DNA of 64,000 bases from Oscillospiraceae bacterium. GTDB taxonomy: Bacteria; Bacillota; Clostridia; Oscillospirales; CAG-272. The stretch spans positions 17,530 to 81,529 of the forward strand of contig SVQK01000084.1 of the NCBI GenBank assembly GCA_015065385.1. The letters are read 5' to 3'. The notes under the pieces are model-generated. The model was not told the origin of the DNA, made no database searches, and saw only the letters and a list, made by a program, of their open reading frames with translations. Below are positions 35,139-44,462 of this stretch, one piece after another (the first letter of the stretch is position 1; every line of letters starts with the position of its first letter). Position numbers and translations under genes: made by a program.

Positions 35139-36155
35139 TCAGCGGTTTGCCAGCACCGCGTCGATGGAGGCGAGCTCTTCGTCGGTGAGGGTCATGTTTT
35201 CGAGGGCCTTCGCGTTTTCTCTGACCTGCTCCGCACGGGACGCGCCGATCAGCACGGACGTGACCTCGGGGAGTCTCAGCGCCCAGACAAGAGCCAGCTG
35301 CGCGAGGGTTTGCCCGCGGGCCTCGGCGATCTCGTTCAGCTTGCGCACGGTGGAAAGAAGCTGCTCGTTGATATCGGAGGGGCGGAGGAAGCGCGGATCG
35401 TGCCCGGCTCTCGAATCGGCGGGGATCCCGTTCAGGTAACGCGCCGTGAGCTTTCCGCCCGCCAAAGGCCCGAACGCCATGATCCCCACGCCCTCTTCGC
35501 GGCACACGTCGGTCAGGCCCCGTTCGATGGAGCGGTTGAACATGGAGTAGTTCGGCTGATGGATCAGCATGTGCATGCCCATCTCCTCCATGCAGGCGAC
35601 GGCCTTTTTGGTCTGCTCGGGATTGTAGTTCGAGATCCCGGCGTAGAGGGCCTTGCCGCTCTTCACAATGTCATAAAGGGCTCCCATGGTCTCCTCGATC
35701 GGGGTGCCGTCGTCCGGGCGGTGGTGGTAGAAAATGTCCACATAATCGAGGTTCATCCGCTTCAGCGACTGGTCGATCGAGGCGATGAGGTACTTCCTCG
35801 ATCCGTCGTTGCCGTAGGGCCCCTTCCACATGTCGTAGCCCGCTTTGGTGGAGATCACCAGCTCGTCGCGGAAGGGCTTCCAGTCGCGCTTCATGTGCTC
35901 GCCGAAGTTCCGCTCCGCCTCTCCGTAGGGCGGTCCGTAGTTGTTCGCCAGATCGAAGTGGGTGATGCCGCAGTCAAACGCCGCGCGAAGGATCCCCTGT
36001 TGTACGCCGAAGGGGGTAATGTCGCCGAAGTTGTGCCAGAGGCCGAGGGATATGGCGGGGAGCTTGAGGCCGCTCCTGCCGCATCTGCGGTAGGGCATTC
36101 TGCCGTCGTAGCGTCCCGCGTCCGGGGTGTAAGGACCATACTGCTGATAGCTCAT
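35139..36155 (-). CDS. gpr: Aldo/keto reductase, L-glyceraldehyde-3-phosphate reductase type
   Basis: A 338-residue enzyme close to YghZ/Gpr: start YGPYTPDAGRYDGRMPYRRC and SGLKLPAISLGLWHNFGD. The catalytic tetrad is visible as Asp and Tyr in THFDLANNYGPPYGEAE, Lys in VISTKAGYDMWKGPYG and His in FYHHRPDDGTPIEET. It should reduce aldehydes with NADPH in the cytoplasm. AAGGAG fits the ATG at 36155; the open frame upstream is only overlap with the previous gene. Last gene of a probable three-gene operon with the URO-D-like protein and a solute-binding lipoprotein. Confidence 0.88.
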   Translation of the reverse strand: MSYQQYGPYTPDAGRYDGRMPYRRCGRSGLKLPAISLGLWHNFGDITPFGVQQGILRAAFDCGITHFDLANNYGPPYGEAERNFGEHMKRDWKPFRDELVISTKAGYDMWKGPYGNDGSRKYLIASIDQSLKRMNLDYVDIFYHHRPDDGTPIEETMGALYDIVKSGKALYAGISNYNPEQTKKAVACMEEMGMHMLIHQPNYSMFNRSIERGLTDVCREEGVGIMAFGPLAGGKLTARYLNGIPADSRAGHDPRFLRPSDINEQLLSTVRKLNEIAEARGQTLAQLALVWALRLPEVTSVLIGASRAEQVRENAKALENMTLTDEELASIDAVLANR

Positions 36156-36205
36156 AAAAAATCTCCTTGTTCGATCATAGCGGGAACGGCACCGTCCGGC
36201 GTCGC

Positions 36206-37288
36206 TCAGCGTATTCCGAGCAGCTTTTCTTTCATATCCTGATCCGTGTAGTTCAGCCCGCAGGAGCAGTAGATGCCCTCCGCCCCGATCGCGTCCGAAA
36301 CGTCGAAGAAATCCTGAATGCCGCCGACCAGCCACATGCGCTTCCCCGCGGCGCGGATTTTCCGATAGACATCGAGCCAGTGCATGGGGCCGGGTTTTCC
36401 GTCGCCGTAGACCCACTGCACCGCGTTCAGCTCCGGCAGGGAGAGCACGGTGTCGAGGTGGCACAGCTCCCCGATCCCGTCGAGGTGGTAGATGACGTTG
36501 GTCAGCCGCTCCGTGTCCCGCCTCAATGTCGGAAGGACGAACTTCTTGAACATCTCGTCCCCGATCATGTAGCAGAAATCGCACTGGGCGATGTACGACG
36601 GGTCGGGCGAGAGGATCCCCGACCAGTCCGTCCAGCCCATGTCCCCGCCCGCCGGATGCAGGATCTTCGAGAAATCGTCGTAGGCCGCGTACCACGCCGT
36701 CTCGATCTCGCCGATCAGCCGCAGGACCTCCTCCGGCTCGTCGTACAGATCCATCAGCAGGTTTTCCGTCCCCCGGAGCGTCGCCGCCACGTCCATCACG
36801 CCGCCGAGGTCGGGCATGCCCATGACCACGAGTCCGTCCCATCGTTCCATCCCGGCGCGGTAAATGGCCTTGATCCGCTCCGCCCACTTGTTATGCGGAT
36901 CGTACACCGCGTGGATGTCGGCGATCTCCCGCTCCCTGTCCGGGAAGAACCAGACCCGGCCCGAGGAATTGTCGAGCGTTGCCCCGCAGAACGCCGCCGC
37001 GACGCCCGGCCCGAAGCAGTCGAAGCTGACTCTCGGATAGCCGTCCCCGGCGAATTCGAGCGTGGACAGCCCGTCGTCCATCGTGTCGATGATCTCCTCG
37101 GGCGTCCATTGGAAATCCCCGCAGTTGGCCTGACTGAGCCACGGCGCGCGGGATACTCCCCCCGTCGGATGCGGGTGCGCGTTGTGCAGCGTCAGATTGA
37201 CGATCGGCCGGTCCAGCTCACCGTTCCACCACCGGCGGTAGTTGTCCTTGACCTCCGCCATTCTGTCCTTTGAAAAATGGATTGCCAT
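36206..37288 (-). CDS. URO-D-like (uroporphyrinogen decarboxylase fold) protein
   Basis: A 360-residue cytoplasmic protein. The second half (FKKFVLPTLRRDTERLTNVIYHLDGIGELCHLD, then VQWVYGDGKPGP and MWLVGGIQDFFDV) resembles URO-D/corrinoid-methyltransferase-type barrels of carbohydrate-linked operons, but not housekeeping HemE. Its reaction is unknown. AAGGAGAA precedes the ATG. It starts 129 bases after the solute-binding gene and ends 50 bases before the aldo/keto reductase, so the three probably act on one nutrient. Confidence 0.55.
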   Translation of the reverse strand: MAIHFSKDRMAEVKDNYRRWWNGELDRPIVNLTLHNAHPHPTGGVSRAPWLSQANCGDFQWTPEEIIDTMDDGLSTLEFAGDGYPRVSFDCFGPGVAAAFCGATLDNSSGRVWFFPDREREIADIHAVYDPHNKWAERIKAIYRAGMERWDGLVVMGMPDLGGVMDVAATLRGTENLLMDLYDEPEEVLRLIGEIETAWYAAYDDFSKILHPAGGDMGWTDWSGILSPDPSYIAQCDFCYMIGDEMFKKFVLPTLRRDTERLTNVIYHLDGIGELCHLDTVLSLPELNAVQWVYGDGKPGPMHWLDVYRKIRAAGKRMWLVGGIQDFFDVSDAIGAEGIYCSCGLNYTDQDMKEKLLGIR

Positions 37289-37417
37289 CCGTTGTTCTCC
37301 TTTTTGATTCGTCCCGGTTCCGCGGTCACGGGCGGGCTGTGGCTCCGGCGGCTCCGGCTCATGCGGCGACATGCCGACCGGCAGCGTTTTCACGCGGATT
37401 CGATCGCGCAAGACAGG

Positions 37418-38914
37418 TCAGTCAAAGCTCGCGATCAGCTTGTCGAACTGCTTTTCGAGCACCTTCATGTTCCTCACGAGGGTGGACGACCAGTTCCCGT
37501 TGTCGTTCACCGTGTTCCGGAACATCGTGAAGGTCAGATTGTTCAGCTTGGTGTTGTACAGCCGTCCCAGATCGAAGTTCAGCGACGGGCGGATGATATC
37601 GAGCATCCGGACCGAATCGACGTCGGTGGTATATTTGAATTTCAGCGCGGTCTCAAACAGGGCGGGCGTGACCGTCTTATACCCCTCGACGGCGAGCGCC
37701 TCCATGACAGCCGCCGACATATCGGGATCCTTCACGTCGATCGGGATGCCGTAGAGCTGATAGGTGAACGAGGCGCAGGTGATGAACTCCGCTCCTTCCT
37801 CGTAAGTGGCGATCGGCACGATCCCGAAGTCGAACGGAACGTCCCGGTAGAGCCACGGCGCGTTCAGAAGCTCGTTGGAGTGGAACAGCACACATCCGGT
37901 CTGGAAGGGCGGTCCGGAGAAGGTCATGTCGTGGGAGCCGTCGAAGATGTACCCGGTGATCTTCTCGACAAGATCCGCGGCTCTCTGGGACTTGATATCG
38001 TCGGACAGATGCGGAACGCCTTCGTCGTCGATCACGGTGTAGGTCAGCCCGGACGAGAACCAGAAGGCGTCGGCGAAGATCGCGCTCTGACTGAACCCGT
38101 ACCGGTCGTCGTAGTCCGCTTCGCCGTTGCCGTTGAGATCTGCGTAGATCCCGCGGCACATTTCGGCCATCTTGTCGATCGTCCAGACCCGCCGGTCCAC
38201 GAGATCGTACGGCATTTCCAGCCCGAAATCGCCGATCATGTCCTTGTTGAAGTAGGTAACTTCGATGTTGTAGAGCAGCGCCGGGGAGATATCTCCCGTG
38301 GCGAAATACAGCTTGTTGTTCACCCGGGCCTGATCGAGCAGATTATGCGCCCACCACGGCTGGCCGAGGTCGATGTAGTCGAGGGACGTGAGATCGGTGA
38401 GAATCCCGTCCACCGCCAGCGTCGCCAGAGCCTGCGAATAACCGTAGATAAAATCGTACGCCGCGTCCTCGGCCATCACGCTTTTGGTGATCTGCTTGAC
38501 GAAATTGCCCTGCGTATCCGAGGTGCTCTCGATCGGGACGAGGGAAACCGCGACGTTCAGCCGTTCGCAAGCCGCCGCCTGCGCGTTGAAGAGCGCGTCG
38601 TCCACCACCTCGCCGCTCAGGGATTCGTAGTTGATCTCACGCATCAGAGTGCGCGGATTCCAGACGAGCGTCACGGTCTCGCCGCCGAAGTCGAGGTCGT
38701 CGGGCAGGTTGTCCTTTACCTCGGTTTCCTCGGGGAGTTCGGTTTCCGCTTTCTCGTCCTCGTCCGAGGCGGGGGAGGGGACGGGATCCGCGGGGGCTGC
38801 CTGCGCGTTCTCCTTCTCCTGTTCCGCGGGCGTCTTCCCGCAGGAGACAAGCAGCGGCAGCGCGAGGACTCCCGCAAGGATCAGGGCGGTCATGCGTCCG
38901 GTGAATGGAATCAT
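37418..38914 (-). CDS. Extracellular solute-binding lipoprotein (LipO-like)
   Basis: A 498-residue lipoprotein with lipobox L-V-S-C. Markers: LSGEVVDDALFNAQAAACERLNV, DLGQPWWAHN, DRRVWTIDKMAEM, the loop DLNGNGEADYDDRYG and a C-terminal helix. The open frame extends upstream, but AAAGGAG and the signal peptide set the start at 38914. First gene of the probable operon with the URO-D-like protein and the aldo/keto reductase. Confidence 0.85.
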   Translation of the reverse strand: MIPFTGRMTALILAGVLALPLLVSCGKTPAEQEKENAQAAPADPVPSPASDEDEKAETELPEETEVKDNLPDDLDFGGETVTLVWNPRTLMREINYESLSGEVVDDALFNAQAAACERLNVAVSLVPIESTSDTQGNFVKQITKSVMAEDAAYDFIYGYSQALATLAVDGILTDLTSLDYIDLGQPWWAHNLLDQARVNNKLYFATGDISPALLYNIEVTYFNKDMIGDFGLEMPYDLVDRRVWTIDKMAEMCRGIYADLNGNGEADYDDRYGFSQSAIFADAFWFSSGLTYTVIDDEGVPHLSDDIKSQRAADLVEKITGYIFDGSHDMTFSGPPFQTGCVLFHSNELLNAPWLYRDVPFDFGIVPIATYEEGAEFITCASFTYQLYGIPIDVKDPDMSAAVMEALAVEGYKTVTPALFETALKFKYTTDVDSVRMLDIIRPSLNFDLGRLYNTKLNNLTFTMFRNTVNDNGNWSSTLVRNMKVLEKQFDKLIASFD

Positions 38915-38999
38915 ATCGGTCAGTACTCCTTTGACGTCTGCTTTGCGTCGGCTCCCGGGACCGCTGCGGCGCATGTCCCGTGTCCGGCATTCCTCTTGT

Positions 39000-39028
39000 A
39001 TTGTAACGGAGAACGGGAAAGATTGCAA
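39000..39028 (-). promoter_or_regulatory. Promoter of the SBP/URO-D/AKR operon
   Basis: TTGCAA, 17 bases, TACAAT on the minus strand, 86 bases before the ATG. The same -35/-10 pair drives the DUF4838 gene at 18157. Confidence 0.7.
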
Positions 39029-39140
39029 GAGGATTTGAAAAATATTCGAAGAACATCCGGTCTTTGTTCCGCCGGAAATGGCGCCGCATCTTGCTCCGCT
39101 GACAGGCAGAATGCTGCCGGAATTGGCATCCCGTGTCTGA

Positions 39141-39398
39141 TACTAATCTCATTCTAAAGGGGAAACGCGGCTTTCTTTCGGAGAAAGCCTGGCAAAGAAC
39201 TTTATGGGGAGGATTAGGGGTAGGCTATACCAATCAAGTGAAGCTGAGGCTTCGGCACACCAATATAGCTATCCAACCTTATCAGAGTTATCGCACGCGA
39301 TGCTCACCCGCTCAACGAGTTGAGCAAGGAGGCCGTTCGCCTCCTACATATTGCGATCAAAACCCATCAAGATTTGCTTTTTTAGGTTGAGATTAGTA
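39141..39398 (+). repeat. Dispersed repeat family A, copy A2
   Basis: A 258-base element with the best-preserved ends: TACTAATCTCATTCTAAA and, reversed, TACTAATCTCAACCTAAA. It is flanked on both sides by TGA. Internal blocks are shared with A1 and A3 over nearly the whole length, including GGCTTTCT-TTCGG-AGAAAGCC and GCTCAACGAGTTGAGC. It lies between two promoter-bearing minus-strand units. No coding capacity is supported. Confidence 0.88.
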
Positions 39399-39472
39399 TG
39401 AAAGTCAAGCCATTCAGGGGCTCCGGCAGCTCCACGCTTGAAAACCATCGTAACGTTTGCGGTCTCAGCAAG

Positions 39473-39510
39473 AAAAAACGCCGGATCATCGGACGGAAAA
39501 TCATCCGGCG
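39473..39510 (-). terminator. Terminator of the DUF3592-like gene pair
   Basis: Minus-strand CGCCGGAT/ATCCGGCG arms followed by TTTTTTC, 100 bases beyond the stop codon at 39610. Confidence 0.7.
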
Positions 39511-39609
39511 GTCCGGCGAACAGGGGAGTTCGATTTTGTCCCGGCACAGCGTCGGGAAGCTCCGCGGCGGGAGCGTTCCGCTGTCCGGGTCACGCGCTGA
39601 CGGGGGGCG

Positions 39610-40086
39610 TCACTGCTGCGGTTCCCCGGGCAGTTCCGCGGGCGTTTTCTTTGCCTTCCGCGCCTTCTCCAGCACAATTCCCAGAGCGGCAAGGACCGCG
39701 CCGCCCGCGACGAAGATCACGCCCTGGATCACGTCGTCCTTTCCGGTCGGGGACATTCCCTCGACGTACACCCTTGTGAAGGAGGTCGGATGAACCATCA
39801 CGGGGATCTCTTCCCCGACCTCGTGCCGTTCCTTCGTCTTGAAGGTGACGGTCATGGGACTGTAGCCCGGCGTGTACTCCACCGTCGTGCTGTAACCCGA
39901 TCCCGACGCGGCGGACTCGATCACGGTCCCTGTCAGTTCTTCCGTGCATTCCGCGTTTTTCCGGTTCGTATCGGCGCTGATCCCGACGATGAAGTAGAGT
40001 CCTATGAGGGCGACGATGACCCCGGCGGCGATTGCGATCCTCGCGCCGTAGAGCCTGCGCTGTCTGCGTCTTGTGTAGCTTGCCAT
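39610..40086 (-). CDS. DUF3592-like membrane protein
   Basis: A 158-residue protein with a basic N-terminus, one membrane segment (about 15-36), an exposed beta-rich middle (about 45-115) and a second segment (about 120-140). The middle, with TGTVIESAASGSGYSTTVEYTPG and TFKTKERHEVGEEIPVMVHP, is the DUF3592 pattern. Function unknown. AAGGAGG precedes the ATG. It follows another membrane protein by 51 bases. Confidence 0.6.
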   Translation of the reverse strand: MASYTRRRQRRLYGARIAIAAGVIVALIGLYFIVGISADTNRKNAECTEELTGTVIESAASGSGYSTTVEYTPGYSPMTVTFKTKERHEVGEEIPVMVHPTSFTRVYVEGMSPTGKDDVIQGVIFVAGGAVLAALGIVLEKARKAKKTPAELPGEPQQ

Positions 40087-40137
40087 GCTGCTGTCCTCCT
40101 TTTGTCCGTTCGGATCATAGTCCGGCCGTTCCGCGCT

Positions 40138-40758
40138 TCACGATTTCACCGACCATTCCGCACCCTCGGGAATGTGGCTGCGGATCCAGCCCGCGGCGAA
40201 GTCGAAGTCCTCCCCGTCCGCGTAGACCTGATCCCAGCCGATGGAACGGATCTTGATGACGCTGTGCTTTTTGTCGGCGACGACCTTTTTCACGCGGCTG
40301 AACTCAACGGTGGTGGTCATGCGGGAGCCCGCCGCGTATCCCGCGCTGACTGCCCCGCGGCTGTGGGCGAGAAGCCCCATGATCATCGCGGCGAATCCGA
40401 TGTTCTCCGCCTTCTTCGCCTGCTTCGCGCTCTGGTCGCAGACGACCGTTTTTTCGTCCATCGTGAAGTCCACGATATAGGCCCCGCCCATGATCGCCGC
40501 GTAGAGCAGATAGCCCAAAACGAGCAGAACGGCGAAGATCCCGCAGAGAAGGAGCGCCACCTGCCCGATAAAGCGGAAGCTGTCGGCAGAGAATCCGTCC
40601 GCGAAAAGCGAGATCAGGCCGATGATGAAGACGGTGATGGCGACGGTGAGCCCAATGGCCTTTGCGGTCGTGACGAAGATCGTCGGATTTTTGAACAGGC
40701 TCATTTCATAGGTCCAGCGGTATTTCGCGCCGGAGACGGTGATGGGTCCCTTCTGCAT
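40138..40758 (-). CDS. Two-segment membrane protein with PH-like tail
   Basis: A 206-residue protein with membrane segments at about 30-52 and 62-90 and a cytoplasmic tail (DKKHSVIKIRSIGWDQVYADG) that resembles bacterial PH/YcxB-like domains. No confident family. I chose the ATG at 40758, because the upstream ATG at 40833 would be almost leaderless given the TATAAT at 40849. Probably co-transcribed with the DUF3592-like gene and divergent from an XRE regulator that could control it. Confidence 0.55.
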   Translation of the reverse strand: MQKGPITVSGAKYRWTYEMSLFKNPTIFVTTAKAIGLTVAITVFIIGLISLFADGFSADSFRFIGQVALLLCGIFAVLLVLGYLLYAAIMGGAYIVDFTMDEKTVVCDQSAKQAKKAENIGFAAMIMGLLAHSRGAVSAGYAAGSRMTTTVEFSRVKKVVADKKHSVIKIRSIGWDQVYADGEDFDFAAGWIRSHIPEGAEWSVKS

Positions 40759-40848
40759 GATGGCCGCGTCCTTTCCTGTACGGTCCTCCGGCGTCGTCCC
40801 CGTTCCCGGGGGTCGGGAGGTCGTACAATTCATGTTTCATCACAAATA

Positions 40849-40854
40849 ATTATA
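40849..40854 (-). promoter_or_regulatory. -10 box of the membrane-protein pair
   Basis: Perfect TATAAT with TTGCGC 17 bases upstream (40872-40877 on the minus strand). Confidence 0.5.
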
Positions 40855-40884
40855 CCACATACGACCCGGGCGCGCAATAGGATT

Positions 40885-41065
40885 TTGTCATGACATCGTG
40901 ACAATTGACTGTGCCTGATCCGGTTTTCAGCCAATCAAAACAAAACCGCGTGGGTTTGATCGCTCCGTGCGGGGGGCGGAGGTCAACGGGGACGACGATC
41001 CTCGCGGGACGGGGAAAAAACTCTTGTGACAAGAGCTGGACAAGCGCGCCGGCGTCTGCTATACT
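40885..41065 (+). promoter_or_regulatory. XRE promoter with two related palindromes
   Basis: The promoter is TGGACA (41037-41042), 17 bases, TATACT (41060-41065). One base upstream of the -35 is the perfect palindrome CTCTTGT-G-ACAAGAG (41021-41035). A second, related inverted repeat TTGTCA-8 bases-TGACAA lies at 40885-40904, nearer the divergent membrane-protein promoter. Both hold TTGT/ACAA half-sites. They are candidate operators for the XRE protein encoded just downstream. Confidence 0.6.
40951..40980 (-). repeat. Possible fragment of repeat family A
   Basis: TGGGTTTGATCGCTCC followed by GTGCGGGGGGCG resembles the block TGGGTTTTGATCGCTCC-ATGTAGGAGGCG in A1 (20087-20115). Only about 30 bases match, so chance or decay cannot be told apart. 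Confidence 0.35.
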
Positions 41066-41112
41066 GGTCTCACAGGATGCGCAGCCTGATTTTCGAATCG
41101 GAGGAATCCAAC

Positions 41113-42321
41113 ATGAAACTGTATATCGGTGAAAACCTGAAACAGCTCAGGCTGGCAAAGGGCCTGACGCAGGAAGAGCTTGCGGACGGGCTCGGCGTGT
41201 CCCCGCAGTCGGTGAGCCGCTGGGAGGGAGGCGCGAGCTACCCGGACGTGGAGCTTCTGCCCGAAATCGCCGGATTTTTCGACGTGTCCGTGGACGCGCT
41301 GATCGGTGCGGACGAAGCGAGGCAGCAGGCGCGGCTCAGGGAAGCGCGGAAGGCGATCTGGGAGGAGGAGGACCGGGAGAAACGCCGGGAAATGGCGCGG
41401 AAGCTGTGCCGGGAGTTTCCCCACACCGCCGCTGCATGGATCACGCTCTTTCACGAGCTGGCCTGGGAGCCGTCGCCGGAGGACCCGAACAATCTGATGC
41501 CGACAGAAAAGCGGTACGCGGAGGCGAAAAAGACGGCGGAGAAGATCTTCTCCCTCTCACAGGACAATCACGTCGATTTCGACAGCACGGTCCGGTGTCT
41601 CATCGATATCGCGCCGGAGAGCGAAGTCGAGGAACTGCTTGACCAATACGCGGCGGCTTACGATATCTCCCGCGGCGGGCTGCTCGAACACCGCTATCTG
41701 ACCCGGGAGGACTGGCCGCGGTATGAGCTCTGGCGGCAGAACGTGCTTCTGAGCGAATTCCGCCGGTGGATCCAGTGGCGGTTCCGCAAGCAGCACGGCA
41801 CCCCTCCCGAGGTCGATGTCTGGGCGATGACGACCCTGCTCCGCTTTGTGAACCTCCTGACCGGATACGATGGGGACGCATTGATCGATCCGACGCCCGA
41901 TCTCTGGTACAACGACAAGCAGCTTTTGGCGGAGCTTTTGGCAAACGCGCAGGCCGCCTGCGGACAGGTGGAGGACGCGTGCCGGACGCTCGGGGAGATG
42001 CTGACCCTGATCGAGAACTGCGCGTCGCTCCCCGCCGGGACGGTGCTCACCTTCCGCTGCCCCGTGCTGGACCGGTACGCATACAAGGTCACGGGACAGC
42101 CCATCCCGACGGCGGAACGAAGCTGGTTCAGCGTCCCGCTCTTCGAAATGATCGCGGTGGACGAACAGGGGGAAATCTGCGATGAAACCGAGACCGCCTC
42201 GGTCGATATCGCCTTCACCAACCCCGGCGTGAACGGCCACGGCGGATTCGACGCGATCCGGGACGATCCGCGCTTCCGGGAGACAGTAAAGAGAGCGGAA
42301 AACCTTTTGAAAGCACGGTAA
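41113..42321 (+). CDS. XRE-family transcriptional regulator with long C-terminal domain
   Basis: A 402-residue protein. Residues 1-65 are a helix-turn-helix of the XRE/Cro type (LKQLRLAKGLTQEELADGLGVSPQSVSRWEGG). The remaining 330 residues are mostly helical, partly TPR-like, and may sense a ligand or partner. GGAGG fits the ATG at 41113. The nearby TTGT/ACAA palindromes suggest autoregulation and control of the divergent membrane-protein pair. Confidence 0.85.
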   Translation: MKLYIGENLKQLRLAKGLTQEELADGLGVSPQSVSRWEGGASYPDVELLPEIAGFFDVSVDALIGADEARQQARLREARKAIWEEEDREKRREMARKLCREFPHTAAAWITLFHELAWEPSPEDPNNLMPTEKRYAEAKKTAEKIFSLSQDNHVDFDSTVRCLIDIAPESEVEELLDQYAAAYDISRGGLLEHRYLTREDWPRYELWRQNVLLSEFRRWIQWRFRKQHGTPPEVDVWAMTTLLRFVNLLTGYDGDALIDPTPDLWYNDKQLLAELLANAQAACGQVEDACRTLGEMLTLIENCASLPAGTVLTFRCPVLDRYAYKVTGQPIPTAERSWFSVPLFEMIAVDEQGEICDETETASVDIAFTNPGVNGHGGFDAIRDDPRFRETVKRAENLLKAR

Positions 42322-42345
42322 ACTGCCCGAACCCCGCAATCCACA

Positions 42346-42376
42346 GCCGCCGGGACTTCCCCTCCCGGCGGTTTTT
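42346..42376 (+). terminator. Terminator of the XRE gene
   Basis: CCGCCGGGA/TCCCGGCGG arms, 7-base loop, TTTTT. Confidence 0.85.
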
Positions 42377-42392
42377 CCCGTTCCCGGAAGTC

Positions 42393-42422
42393 TTGACAAA
42401 TTCCCGGAGAATGTGGTACACT
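42393..42422 (+). promoter_or_regulatory. Promoter of the beta-helix gene
   Basis: TTGACA, 18 bases, TACACT, 48 bases before the ATG. Confidence 0.7.
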
Positions 42423-42470
42423 GAACCGCGGGAACGAGACCATGTCAGACTGATAAAACCGGGAGGAACC

Positions 42471-44462
42471 ATGAAAGACCATCTGACCGAAACCGAAAAA
42501 AGCGCGAACGCCGCGGGACGCGTTCTGTATATCGCCCCCTCGCTCTCGACTGACAGGCGCGGCAAACCGGGCGACGGCTCGAAGGAACATCCCTTCCATA
42601 CGCCGGAGGAAGCCCGCTGTGCGATCCGCGCCATGGAAAATCTGCCCGAGGGCGGCGTGACCGTGTACTTCCGCGCGGGGGAATACAACCTCGGAGAGAC
42701 CTTCACCCTGACGCCGGAGGATTCGGGCGAGGCGGACAAGCCGATCGTGTGGGCGGCGTATCCGGGCGAGGAGGCCTGCCTCGTGTCGAAGGAGCGGATC
42801 ACAGGCTGGCGGCGGCTGACGGAGGACGAGAAGGCGGCTCCGCTCTACGGCATGTCCGGCGAGGCGAAAAACGCGGTCTGGGTCGCGGAAATCCCGGTCG
42901 GGCGGCGGTTCCACGCGCTGTACGAAAACGGCGTGAAACTGCCCAATTCCCGTATGACCGGATCGGAGAACTGGCAGGCCGACTGGCTGAAGGTCCGGGC
43001 GACTCCGGACGACTTCGGGCCCGAGGGACTGCGGGGAACGTTCGATCCCGGCGTCCTCGACATGCTGGACGGATGGGAGGACGCGGAGGTGCGGATGCTC
43101 ACCGCGATCTGGTGGAACGTGAACGCCGTCCTCAAGGGAATCGACTCGGGCGAAAACGCCGCTTATATCCGCTCCGGGCTGACGGTGTTCTACCCCGGCT
43201 GGATGGAGCAGGGCAGAGAATACAACCTTCTGAATACGCCGAAGTACCTCACCCGTGGCGAGTGGTGCGTGGATTCCGCGCGGGGCCGGGTCTACTACTG
43301 GCCGGAGAACGGCGGGGATCCGAACGATTCCGTGATCTTCGCCCCGAAGCTCCGGGAACTGGTGCGGTTTCAGGGAGACGAGGAAAAAGACGGCTGGAAG
43401 AGGCAGGTCCGCCATGTGACGCTCCGCGGCCTCCGGTTCCTCTATTCCGACCGCGTGCCCGAGGACGAGCTCGATCCCGGGTGGCTGACGCGCAACGGCG
43501 AAAGCCCGGACGGCATGATCTATTTGCAGGGCGTGGACTCCTGTTCGATCGAGGACTGCGTGATCGGCTATTCCGGGGCGCAGGGCATCGTGATCGACCA
43601 TTACGCGCAGAACTGTTCGATCACCGGCTGCGAGATCGCGCACACGTCCTCCGGCGGCGTCTATATCACGGGATACGGGCCGGGAGCCGTGGACGTGAAC
43701 CGTCACCACATGATCGCGCGGTGCCACATCCACCACGCCGGCGAGGACTACATGCACTCCTGCGCCGTCCAGTTCTTCGCCTCGGGCATGAACACGATCG
43801 AATACAACTATTTTCACGACCTGCCCTACGCGGCGGTGTCCATCATCGGCATGATCTGGACGCACATGAGGGGCGGGATCGACGCCATCGACACGCAGAA
43901 CACCTTCGGCGGGAAGCAGACCATGTACAATCCGCGCTGGAACGAGATCGACCGGGACGCGGTCAAGGACTATCTCGCCGCGCTCCCCTACCAGCATTCC
44001 GGGGACACGGTGATTCAGTACAACATCTGCGACAACTACATGCAGACCCTGCGGGACGGCGGCGCGCTCTACGCGTGGTGCTCGGGCCGGGACAAGATCT
44101 GGCGGCACAACTGCGGATACCGGGTCTTTTCCGACGACTGGGGCGTGCGCGCGATCCACATCGACGACTGGGAGGGCTTCAACGATATCGAGGAAAACCT
44201 CTTCCACGCGAGCGGCGCGACCGACAACAGCCAGACGAACGGCACGCGCGGCGGACGCGGAGACGGTCGGAGGACGGATCTCGACGTCTGGGACGACACC
44301 CTCGGTGACAACGTCTGGCAGAGGAACGTCATCACGAGCGGCACCCTGCCCGACGGATACCTCGCGCTCCGCAGAACGATCCGGGAAACCGCCGGAGGAT
44401 GGCTGAGCGTCCTCCCCGGCGCGGATGCCGAGGTCGAGGACGACCGCGAGGCGAACGCCTGA
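42471..44462 (+). CDS. Right-handed parallel beta-helix protein, probable carbohydrate-active enzyme
   Basis: A 663-residue protein without a signal peptide. The start (GRVLYIAPS..., then GDGSKEHPFHTPEEA) is typical of beta-helix glycosidases and lyases. Residues about 330-600 have the recurrent short strands of PbH1 repeats (VTLRGLRF, CSIEDCVIGYSGAQGIVI, CSITGCEIAHTSSGGVYITG, NTIEYNYFHDLPYAAVSI, TVIQYNICDN). It resembles GH141/GH-like beta-helix enzymes, but I cannot assign a substrate. GGGAGGAACC precedes the ATG at 42471. The stop codon TGA lies in the duplication flanking repeat A3. Confidence 0.75.
   Translation: MKDHLTETEKSANAAGRVLYIAPSLSTDRRGKPGDGSKEHPFHTPEEARCAIRAMENLPEGGVTVYFRAGEYNLGETFTLTPEDSGEADKPIVWAAYPGEEACLVSKERITGWRRLTEDEKAAPLYGMSGEAKNAVWVAEIPVGRRFHALYENGVKLPNSRMTGSENWQADWLKVRATPDDFGPEGLRGTFDPGVLDMLDGWEDAEVRMLTAIWWNVNAVLKGIDSGENAAYIRSGLTVFYPGWMEQGREYNLLNTPKYLTRGEWCVDSARGRVYYWPENGGDPNDSVIFAPKLRELVRFQGDEEKDGWKRQVRHVTLRGLRFLYSDRVPEDELDPGWLTRNGESPDGMIYLQGVDSCSIEDCVIGYSGAQGIVIDHYAQNCSITGCEIAHTSSGGVYITGYGPGAVDVNRHHMIARCHIHHAGEDYMHSCAVQFFASGMNTIEYNYFHDLPYAAVSIIGMIWTHMRGGIDAIDTQNTFGGKQTMYNPRWNEIDRDAVKDYLAALPYQHSGDTVIQYNICDNYMQTLRDGGALYAWCSGRDKIWRHNCGYRVFSDDWGVRAIHIDDWEGFNDIEENLFHASGATDNSQTNGTRGGRGDGRRTDLDVWDDTLGDNVWQRNVITSGTLPDGYLALRRTIRETAGGWLSVLPGADAEVEDDREANA

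Noticed and set aside
39133..39390. Small open frames inside the family A repeats
   Set aside because: Frames are not conserved among the three copies and lack ribosome sites.
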